A stretch of 64,000 nucleotides of DNA from Enoplosus armatus (taxonomy: Eukaryota > Chordata > Actinopteri > Centrarchiformes > Enoplosidae). Below, piece after piece: positions 48,915 through 59,755 of the stretch. Each line of letters starts with the position of its first letter. Positions within the stretch are counted from its first letter, which is position 1. Made by a program: the position numbers and the translations under genes. A model generated the notes under the pieces. That model was not told the origin of the DNA, ran no database searches, and worked only from the letters and a program-made list of their open reading frames with translations. Location: contig NC_092181.1 in assembly GCF_043641665.1 (NCBI RefSeq), positions 1,904,421 through 1,968,420 of the forward strand. Direction: 5' to 3'.

Positions 48915-49461
48915 CCTCCTACCTGATCCTGATCTGCTGTCAATGTAGAGTGTTGCTCCTTTTAGCCTCTCTCCTCCCGCACCTCCACTTCACCTCACTA
49001 CTGTCTCATCCGTCCTCCTCCCAAAGTGTTTCAGTACACAAACACACTTACACATGATTTCCCAGCAGCAGTTGAGAAACTGTCTGTTATCTCCGCTCTG
49101 AGGAAAAAGATAAACAGCAGAAAATCAATGAGGGTTTACATGTTTGACTAACGTTTATACATATAGTTTACTGCAGAATTACAGGAAAACAGCTGTTCTG
49201 AATTCATGATGTTTTCTAAAATGATGCCTTTGTTTTCTTTCTTTCTTTTCCTTGTTTGGGAAAATATTGAGTCACTTATGATTTTTATTCTGAGCCTGCT
49301 GAATCAGCATAACTACACATGATCAGACATATTGAACGTGCACAAACACAGTCAACTAGTGGGGTGAAAGTCGAGTGGAGTCATTTCTTTGTATATGGCA
49401 GGGCTGTTAGGAGTTTCAGGGAATTTGAGTTTAATTTAATTTAATTTCATGAGTGATCTGG
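48915..49461 (-). promoter_or_regulatory. C3-B 5' flank
   Basis: This is sequence immediately upstream of the C3-B start codon. The first 150 bases resemble the pyrimidine-rich 5' flanks of C3-A and of the third-copy remnant. I see no convincing TATA box. The stretch beyond about 49080 seems to be debris of the third C3 copy. The promoter role is inferred from position only. Confidence 0.4.
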
Positions 49462-50358
49462 TGATGATCTTGGCTAAGATCCAGAAGAGAAGTCAGAGAG
49501 GAAAAGACCAGAAAGGCCAACAGCCAGAGCTGAGTCCTGCACGTCCTCCTGCCTGATCCCATATCTGCTGTTACTGGAGACTCTCGCTCTGCAGCACTCT
49601 CCTTTCATGCACCTCCCTCCTCCTGCACCTTTACTTCTCCTCACTGCTGTCTCCACAGTCCTCTTTCATGACGGTGAACTTTTTTTGGACTAGTTTCAGT
49701 AAAATGTCACACCGGACAATTCCACTGCAGGCTGGCCCTGGAAGACCACATTAATCCACATGTTCCTGATTTGTCAAATTTCATGTAATGGCACACAATG
49801 TTTGATATACCTGTTAATATCCAAAATGTAATGGTTGGAGCCTGCCCTCTTTTTCCTGCACTTCTTGACATTGTCACGTCAGAGTATTCTGTCAATATAT
49901 ATAGCACCATATGCCACACTAGTTGCACTGTAATCCCTCCACCACCTTAAACCTGGCAGCCAGACATGAGGCTCTTGACAAATCAGATATGATTTACAGG
50001 GCTTAAGTGAATATATTGCTCTACGAAGTACTGAGATTTTTAACATGACACCTTCTTGATCCATGAGTGTACCATTTATGCCCATGGACTGTATGCCTAA
50101 CAATTCAAACATGGAAAGAAAAAGTTTGCTGTAACTTAATTGCTTATTATAGGAGTGGCAAACAAACTACACCACCTGTGGGACTGCAGCCTAGGGAATA
50201 TGTACAACTGGGAAAAATACCAAATACCAATAACCTCACACTTTGAGTAAATACACACAAAAAACATTTTTTGAGTTGTATTTTTTACTCGTCTCAGTTA
50301 AAATAAAAAAATGCAAGTAATTTTGTCAACTGTCAAGCACATGTGCTGATGATAGATA
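49462..50358 (-). pseudogene. Remnant of a third C3 gene: 5' flank, part of exon 1 and an intron 1 scrap
   Basis: From 49494 upward the sequence is nearly identical to the C3-A 5' end from 22071 upward, including the A-type start ATG (49560-49562) and the same ACG codon six codons later. The exon 1 frame runs through the signal peptide core, then reaches LTSL, as in copy B, and breaks. Directly after it, 49462-49484 matches a piece of C3 intron 1 (21248-21270 in A, also present in B). A deletion has therefore fused intron 1 to the middle of exon 1. Around 49230-49345 there is weaker similarity to a C3-A intron near 16850-16960. The complete C3-B exon 1 lies only about 550 bases away, so this is a separate, third copy. 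Confidence 0.75.
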
Positions 50359-50364
50359 AAGATG

Positions 50365-51527
50365 GCAGGTCTCAGTGCAGTAGCTGAAGTCCGTGGTGTA
50401 GACGGTGAAGAGGAAGGGAGAGAGGACAGTCCTCTGTGAGGCCCCGGTGTTGCTGACCACTCTGTCTGACACACAGTGTTGCAAGTGCACATACTGCGGT
50501 CTGCCAGTCAGGTAGTTGACAATCCAGGACACGAGGGGGGCATCCACCTGCATCTCCGTCAGCTTCTCACCCGGTAGAGCCGGACGGATGGTGTTGAACG
50601 CACTGGAGAAGTCAAAGAACATGACTCTCACAGTGCTCGCCGGCTTATCCAGGTGTGCGTAGACGCGGTCGAGCAGGTAGATGATGGCATCCTCCACTCC
50701 AAGTTGGGGCTGATAGGCGAACTGAAGGGGGTCCAAGTGTGGCTTGAACATGGGCCGGAGCTGCTCCAGGACGAGTCTCTCCAGGGTCTTCATGATGTGG
50801 GAGGTCAGTGCCACGGGTCTGTAGTCCTTGGAGCCACTGGGTGGCGGCGTCTTCGGCACAGGAACGAGGCAGGATGGCTTCCACAGCACGGGGACCCTCT
50901 GAAGACTCAGGCTCATGTTGAAGACGGGGTGAAGTACTCCACATAGCTGGGGGGCACTGGCTTTAAGCACCCTGGGGCTGACACCATCAGGGCCTGCAGC
51001 CTGGAGTGGAGTCTCCTCAGCTGTCTTCTAACATGGTCATAGTGAAGCACATTGTAGAGGTGACCGGTGGGGGAGGGGTGATGTCGTCAGGTTGAAGAGT
51101 GCCGTCAGCCTGGGGACTGGGGGACGAGGTGTGAGGAAAGCTCTCACAGGGGGGTGGGGGGCTGTGAGGAGCAGGAGGGGGAGGGGGAGGGGGGAGTGGA
51201 ATAGGTGAAGGTTGGAGGCAGACAGCAGAAGAGTCATGGGGGGGTTGAGCAGGGCCCACAGAGTCAAATCTGTTTAAAAACAGATTCAGTTCGTTGGCCC
51301 GGTCCACACTGCCTTCAGCTCCTCTGTTGTTGCTCGGCCTGTAACCCGTGATGGTCCTCATTCCACTCCAGACCTCTCTGGTGTTGTTCTTCCTCCTGTG
51401 CTTCTCCTTGGCCTCCCTGATCTTTACCTTCAGTTCCCCCTGGATCGTTCTCACCTCGTCTCTGTTTCCAGCTCTGAAGGCCCTCTTCTTTATATTCTTT
51501 ATTCTTTATATTCCTGCAGCTGCTCAT
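50365..51527 (-). mobile_element. Truncated non-LTR retrotransposon (reverse transcriptase fragment)
   Basis: On the minus strand, frames at 51017-51527 and 50365-50970 encode parts of a LINE ORF2. Recognisable are KDYRPVALTSHIMKTLERLV, LQFAYQPQLGVEDAI and VMFFDFSSAFNTI, the reverse transcriptase palm motif with the first catalytic Asp. The family normally continues to the FxDD box, but the frame here breaks at CTETCHL just before it, where the flank shared with C3-A resumes. The upstream part is frameshifted. This is a dead insertion, probably of the CR1/L2/Jockey group. Confidence 0.85.
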
Positions 51528-51921
51528 GCAGATACATACAATTTGTGTTTTGTAATTAAAGGCTACCTTTTGACCTGATGGCTGTACATTTTTAAAATAG
51601 ATGAGAAGATCTAAGTTTTAAAGGAAACAGAGGGGGAAAAATCATCAAAGGACAAGTAATGGAAATTTAAGAGTGAGTGAATATGAAGGCTGAGAGTTTG
51701 GAGAGGTCGTCTTATAACAGACGTCATTCGTACATGCACACATTGACACAACACACATACTGACATAGATCAGGAAGTGTTCTGTCACTCCGGCGCTGAT
51801 TGTGCAGACTGCTACTGCCTTCGTTTACACCACTGCTACATCAGAGGTATGACTATTATCTAACGCACCTGCTGAAGATCTCTGCCCTCCTGGACAAAAC
51901 ACATGGACACATCCAGACAGC

Positions 51922-54900
51922 ATGGGCTCCAGACTGAAGTAAGTTAAATAATGTAATTTTAGCTCGACTTCCATCATCATCGCTCTGCCCGTCAGTCTGT
52001 TCTTGTGGTTTTCATTACTTCCTCTCACAACTGCACAGGAAGTTTCCTGCAGCAACTCTGTTGCCCTGTTCGTACTGCCATACACTTCATGGTAGACATG
52101 ATCTGGTTCAAAGCAGAGCAAAATGTTCATCTGTGTTTGTTGCGTATGACCAGCTTTTGATTATTTTAATGTAATCCCTCTTTATGTAGAAGTATCTACC
52201 TGTCTCTAATAGACTTACCTTTGTCCTTAAGAGCACACCTTTTTCAAAATTATCTGACAGCTAAATCTAGGTTTTATGAAATTATAATTTCAGTAATGTG
52301 ATAAATGTTGGGCAGATTTCCTGGAATGTCTCAGCATTAATGTGCACACATTTTGGTAGGTAACACACTGTAGTATAATCTCACATCAGTGCTGTGAATC
52401 TCTTTCCTGCCAGACAAAACCCTGAGCGAACCTTCTACTGGTTCTTTGAAGCAACTTGCCCCGTAGCCAGAGACAAAGGTGGGTCCTCTTCTTTCCCAGC
52501 AGCACACCTGGGCCAGGTGGTATTTGCAAATACTGTGAATCCCAGCTTGTGTTCCAACTGCAACAGAGAAGTTGATTAAAATTGTTCCTCAAATTCTTAC
52601 TGGGGGCCTATTCACGTTGTCATTTTCCCACATGACACACTACACCAGTCTGGCCGTTAACTACCATCTGAAACTTCAAGAAAGCTTCAAAAATAATTAA
52701 TTTATGTGTTTTGAAATAAGATGATAAGACTTAGTGTATATGAAGGTGTTTCTGCTGAGCTGAGAGTTGCTCATACTTCCTGTCATGTGATCAGAAAAAC
52801 CACACAGCCTGCCTAGTCACACTTGAACCAGAAGGGAACAGGTTGTGGTAGTCTGACAGACAGAGCAGCTGGGTGTGAGCTGAAGGGGTTAAAAACACCA
52901 AAAAACACTTTTATTGACATTTGTTTAATTTGCCCATTTTCAGTGAGCTGTTGTCACATATACTGTATCTGTCTATTATTTCACTCACTGTTGCCTTGTG
53001 AAACACTTAAAAGACATTCATTCTTTTTAATGTTATAGATCCTGGTGTACTGTTTCAGTTTCCAGAGGACTTCAGTGATGAGGTAGCCGTTCATGTCTCC
53101 TGCTCCTGGAAACCTATAATATTTGTGGATATATTATCACATTAATAAAATGATCATATAGCTGCTTGTTTTTAGCCAGGCTAGCGGCATGGCTCAAGGG
53201 ATTGCAATGTCAGTCGCTCGGTCCAGATATGTTGAGACATCTCAACAATTACTAACATTCATGGTCCCCAGAGGATGAATCCTACTGAATTTGATGATCC
53301 CCTGACTTCTCCTCTAGTGCCACTACAAAGTTGACATTTGTAGTTTTGAATGACATGATTGGATGGATTGCCATTAAATTTGGTATGGAGATTCATGTAC
53401 CCCTCATGATGAATTGTAATCACTTTGCTGATCCCCTGACTTTTTATCTACTGCCATCACCTGGTCAAATGTTTAATATGTCCAACACTTCATGACCAAA
53501 TACCTGCAAAACTGCTGAACTTCCCATTAGCCTCAGCTGCACTTTATGTTTAATGCTTAGAAAATGTTTGAACGCAAACACACTGAACAAAGATCGCAAA
53601 CATGGTAAATGATACGTGCCTAACATTGACAATGTCCTTGTGAATGTGTTAGCATGCTGACTTTTAACTCAAAGTGCCACCGTGCCTATGTACAGCTTTA
53701 CAGAGCCACTAGCATGGCTGTAGACTCTTAGTCTTGTTCTGGGATTTTTTTCACTTTTCATTTTACACACACAATTCTATGCCACTCTAGGAGTCTTGTC
53801 AAACATTACCCAGGTTCTGCTTCCCGTATGACATACAAAGGTGAGTATAAACTGGCTGGATTGCCGTGATTGTCTTTACTCCAGGTTACATTTCTAGCCG
53901 GTCTGTTCTTCTGTATGTCTACCTCTCACTACATTCATCTGCACAGAGTGAGGGATGGAGTGGCCGTGCAGCACTTTACTTTTGTTTTGACTGACCTTGA
54001 GGGATGCCAGCGGTTTGGCTTCTGTCGTCTCACCAACAGCACACATACATGCCTTTGCATACTCAGGTACATTTGTGTGAGGGTGTGTGAATGTGTGCAA
54101 GGGGAGTATTGAAAGAGTAAATCTGGTGTCATGTTGAACCATGCCTTTAACACGATGATAAAAACCATTTTAAATCATTTGCAGTTATCTTCCATGGTTT
54201 GAAGTGTTTTACAAACTTCTCAACAACTTGGCTGATTACCTCACAAAAGGACAGGTGCGTCTCCATTGCTTGTGTGTAATCCTTCTGCTCCTCTACCAGC
54301 CTCTAATCCACACACTCTTCTATCAGTATCATTAACATAACAACCATCATCTTCTCAACAGACCAATGAGATGAAAGCGCTGCTGGCTGCCCTCTACAAG
54401 CAGCCCATCCCACTGGCAGCTGGATCTGTCACTCTGCAGATGGTAAGTCTCTAAATAGCCAATGAGAACCAGGAGCCACACTTGACTTTGTGGCTGTTTT
54501 TTTTTTTTGTCAGTGGTTAGCGTGTTGTGTTTTTTTCTGAGGGAGAGCAGCTATTGGTCAGCACAGAGGTGTCCCATCCAGTTGGACACCCAGAGGGAGA
54601 AGAGGGGGTGAGTTCATGTGGTGTGGAATAACAGCCAAGCAGATACAGACTAACTCCTGCTGGAAAACGTCATCTGTCTGTACTTGATGGCTAATCCTAA
54701 TACGTGTGGACTAAAACCTTGTCACTCACCCCTCTAATTAAATGTTTGATTCAAATTTAACACGATTTGCACTAACGTCTGCCATTCGTTATGACCTTTG
54801 AAACAGTTGACTGTATGTATCCATAACCCCTGAATAACCCGTGATTGCACTGACCCCACAACAGATGTTTTGTCTTTACGAGAAATGCCTCCATGTGACA

Positions 54901-55833
54901 TTCCAAGTTTCATTCCAAGATAAGAAATCCTCCACTTGAAAGAAACATTTAGTTCCACCTTCTGGATTGGAGTGTGAATCAGAACTGTTGGATGAATTTT
55001 GGAATGAAAAGTCTCATCCTGTGTGTCTGTATTATGTTGAAGCCAGTGGAAAGCAAATACACTTCCAGTTTACTCTTTAATGTTTTGTTTCATTTGTTTT
55101 CATCAGGTTCCATATTTCATCGCTCCAGACCCCAGAAGTCTTCCTTCCATCCCTGAAAATGTGAGTATGGAATATTTGGGTTTATATCTTATATCCTACA
55201 AAGTAGATGCGGTTTTATACACAACACTTTGCCCATTGAAACTGACGCGTGTGTCTCTGGGTCTACCAGAGGAACTTGACAGAGCTGATTGTGGCAGTAG
55301 ATGTGGGGAACCTGCTCCAGCTCTATGCCAGCATGCTGTTTGAGAGACGTATCCTCATCTTTGCCAGCAAACTCAGCACTGTAAGACTTCTTGATTGATT
55401 GATTTTATTTACTTCCTGGTACAGAAGCACGTTCATTCTCTGGAAAGTCACCCTAACCTATAACCATATTTGACAATTGGCTAACGCCAACTCTCACCCA
55501 TCAACATTCACCTAACCCCAGTGAAGACAGAAACCACTTTAGCTTCTGCTGAATGCAACTACTTGGAAACCAAAGTCACTGTAGCTTGAATAATCTCCAT
55601 TGTGCTGGGTTGAAGTCACACATTGGACACTATACGTGGCCTATGGCAGACCATACAGCCAGGCTTGCGTATCCTGTGTTGTTATTGTCTGAAACAGTCC
55701 TCCATTTTGTGTTTTGTGTAGCTGACGTCTTGCGTGTATGCACTCAGTGCTGTGTTATACCCCATGTACTGGCAACACATCTTCATCCCTGTCCTGCCAC
55801 CCCACCTACTGGACTACTGCTGGTAAGAAGAGT

Positions 55834-55927
<94 letters not shown>

Positions 55928-57371
55928 TGTCTGTCTATAATGGATTCACACTTTTTTATTTGGTTGCAGTGCACCTATGCCTTACCTAATAGGGGTCCAC
56001 ACCAGTCTATCTGAGGTAAATTACTGGTTAAAACTATTTCAGTCTACAGTCACTCAAATACTACCAAACCTATGAACCTACCAGGTTTGTCCCTACAAAC
56101 TCCCCGAACCAACAGATTGTACTGTTTTTGTCTGACAGAGGGTGAGGAGTCGTGGGTTGGAGGAAGTAGTAATTCTGAACGTGGACACAAACACTCTGGA
56201 AACCCCCTTTGACGACCTTAAAAGGATACCTTCGGATGTGGTGTGTGATTATATATATTTATATATATGTCTTTTTCTTGTCTCACACTTATACTTTCCT
56301 TACTATAAAAACAGTTAAGTGTTGACTGCAATGTTATTTAAGTGAAGTCTGTACCACAGACTCAGTTGATGCTTGTGAGTTAAAGGGTACAGGTGCCCTG
56401 GTGACGTATGGAGCCACAGGAAATAAACTAGGAAGTAAAAGTCCCTTCTTCGCACTCCTGTTTGCATTTACACCATATCTGTAGAACTGCAGAGACTGGG
56501 AAATTAGACTGCTGACAGATTTAAGAATAACGTTGGCAGTTTGAGATTCAACTTTAACACATGAGAATGTTTCCTCAAGCAGTCACCCGCTTGGTCACTG
56601 TGTGAATAAATTCTGTACACAGTCCACATTGAAACAGCTTGAGATTTGGGACTAATGAGTGATGATCAGCATTAAAAGCTCTGCCCCAATAGTTCCTGCG
56701 CAATCAGAAAGAGCTACCCCTAGAGCAGAGACAGAGACATTCCTGAAATGGTTCCCTCTAGACGTTCCTGCAATGGACACTGGCTATTAGCTGCAATATC
56801 AGTCGTATGAAGATAGTCAGGGACTACTAGATGTCAGGCCCCTACCCTCCTCTTACCATGTTTCCTGTTGCTCTGGACTTACATCACAAATATAAATGTA
56901 AATATGTCTCCAGATGGCTGGGTTGAAGGTGTGTTTGAAGCGTCAGGCAGTGTCCCCTGGCTGCGGTGTATCAAGGGCCTTCCTGAAAGCTCAGGCTCTG
57001 CTGTTTGGAGGCTACAGGGATGCGCTGCAGGGTCACAAGGTCAGTCACTCATAGAAAGGCTTATAGAGTGCTGCAGGAATAAGTTGTAAAACATGGAAAT
57101 TAATTAGAAATGTTACACTTCCGGTTCCCTCGTCTAGAAGTCAGTGGGTTTTTGGTTAACACAAGCTTAAGAGATTTTCACATTTTGTTCTACGAGATGA
57201 AATACATCAGTAAATACCCAACTCTTGAAGGTTTTACATGTCTTATAAAAGGCGGTTGCTAACAAGTGGCTAAAGTCTTCATGCTGAACATGCAAACTTA
57301 TCTACACACTTGACCCCTTTACAGCCTCGTTATATTTATACTCTTTATTTATCTATATATCTCTCTTTCTA

Positions 57372-57410
<39 letters not shown>

Positions 57411-58409
57411 TCTTAAAAGTTATGCTTAGTGGTGGTGACGTTGAAGTAATGCGACCATGGTGTAGTTCAGCCTAACATTAACTTTTTACTACTGACGATT
57501 GCATTATGCTTCACAAAATGATAAAAGTTGTTTTCATTTGTTAAGATTATCTTGCTGAACAAAACTATCTACTATCTGCTAATTATCATAAACTTTTGTT
57601 TGCCACAGAGCTTATTTTCTGCAATAATCCAAAATCCAAATTGAAAAATCCCATTGGCTTTTTGTCGAGGGGACCAAGGCGATGCTAACTTCTGGTTTGG
57701 TCTACAAAAGTATGTCATCCCTGCAGCACTCTATTGCAGACTCCAACTCCTCATAAAAATGACAACAGTGGAGTAAATATTGAATAGTTTGTTAGAATAT
57801 TTTGTTTGCATTTTTTTATGTATCTAAAAAAAATGCTTTGCATCTGCAATTTTATTAAGTCATTTCAATAGGCTGCATGCCTTTTAGGTCAAGGCAGTGA
57901 GTTTATGTGTATCTCTTCTGCCTATCCCCCTCTGCCTTTCTTTCTTTGCAGGACGGTGAAATGTGGTTCAGTGAGGAGCTGTTTCTAGATCACAAGTCTT
58001 CTAGCATGAGGCATTTCCTAGAGAGTGCCATTCATTTACAGTGCTTCAAACAGGTACTCACTGTGCCTCCTGTCATTTACTGCCCTCTGCTGGACAGATA
58101 CTGCAAACATAACACTGGAGGAGGGCTTGTTGGGCAGATAATTAAAATGAAACGTTGCGCCAATCCCAGGTTATATTGCTAGCCTGTTTAGATGTTTTAC
58201 GCAATGAAAGCCACATAATTGTCTGTAAGTGTATAAATTTACTGGTAAATCAGTGGGACTAAGTCATCCTCATATTAGTGTAAATCAGATAATTTGATCA
58301 AATATTTTCTTTTTGTAGTTCATTGATGGCCGTCTGGATATTCTGAACAAAGGGACGGAACCAGATGATCTCTTTGAGGAGGAGATCCTAAAGTGTGAAA
58401 CAACTGCTG
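51922..58409 (+). CDS. dennd1c: DENND1C exons 1-15: tripartite DENN module
   Basis: Residues 1-393. The upstream DENN part spans exons 2-6 ([42 protein letters not shown]). The central DENN part spans exons 8-12 ([58 protein letters not shown]). The downstream DENN part spans exons 13-15 ([35 protein letters not shown]). These are the segments that contact the small GTPase in the family. Exon 1 has only 17 coding bases. The intron between exons 10 and 11 is filled by an ATCT/GCCT microsatellite starting 13 bases after the donor. Confidence 0.9.
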
Positions 58410-59724
58410 GTGTGTATCTGTGTTTATGTGTGTGTGTGTGTGTGTGTGTGTGTCAAATTTCCTATTACTCACTTATCACTTATCCTCTGTTTTTTGTATT
58501 TTTGTTTATTTGCAGGAAGAAGCAAATCTTATCAACAGTTAGTGGGTAATTTAAAGGTAAGTTCTTTTCATTTAAACTGTTTAACGTTTGTTCCCATCTT
58601 GTTGAAAAGTGCAACACAGATGCACTTGTGCTTTTGACAGAAGGGGGGAGGAGCACTCATCCTTAACATGAAGTCCAAAGCAAACATGAGGGTGAGTACA
58701 GGCCAAGGTGCTTTTGCTGGGAGGAAGTGAATTCAGTCTGCATTACCCAAAACAACTCTCTTCATAGTCTTTTTTTTATCTCTCCCAGGCCAAAGGTCTC
58801 TCCAAGTCTGGTTTGAAAAATCTGCTGATGCACAAGGTAGGTCAGCGTTTACGTGCGTGCTTTGCTTGAATCAAATTCTGTTTTATTGTAATCCTTCTTC
58901 GTGTGTGTGCGTGTACATTACAGGCCCACAATGAAGAGCACGCCCTTCAGAGAGGAGGATCAGTGTCACACCGCCGTGTCCAATCTGACAGCTTGCAGAA
59001 TCGTCTGCCAATCACACAACACTTTGGGATGGTGAGATCTGTCTCAAAAACAATCCCATATCTGTTTAAGTATTTTATAAAATTGGAACAGACACCATCA
59101 TACCACATACTTCACATCCTCATCATTACCCAATCTGTCTATTCTACTGTCCTATGCTGCGTCTTTGTGCTATTTTACACCTTTTATTGCTCCATTTCTG
59201 TCGCTTTATTGTGATTCACCCCACCATCTGTCACCGTTGGGGGAATGTTGTGTTCCTATCCCTTTGCTTCATTACTCTATGTTGCCTCATGTCAGTCACG
59301 TCCCCGTCGGCCTGTTCACAAACTTAGGGCTCCCCGAGACGAGGAGAACACAAAGGATGCCGGAGATACATGGGATGGGTGAGAGAAAACGAGAGATGGA
59401 GAAATGTGGAAAACCCAGGAAAAAAAGATAGGAATACACAGCATGCATTTTCTTGTTTGTGCCATTCTGTTTTGTTATCTGTGTGCATCAGAGCTGTGTC
59501 GGGGCCAGTGGTCGAGCCTGACTCTCTGCTCCAGAGGGATGAAGATGAGGGGGAAGATTCGCTGCTGTGTGACCCGGAGGAGATGGATCTGCTGGGAGAG
59601 ATCTTTGACACGCTCAGCTCCCGCAGCTCCCATGAGCGTGGCCTGCTGTACGGCACACGCAGCCTGGATCTGTTTGGACCAGACAGTCATGACTATATCA
59701 CGAAGGTAAGAAGATGAGGAACTG

Positions 59725-59755
<31 letters not shown>

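Noticed and set aside
50326..50970. A 214-codon open frame as a host gene
   Set aside because: Its content is LINE reverse transcriptase, truncated before the FxDD motif, with a frameshifted upstream part.
55553..56014. A 153-codon open frame containing a run of ylsi repeats
   Set aside because: It reads through dennd1c exons 10-11 in the wrong frame and through the ATCT microsatellite.
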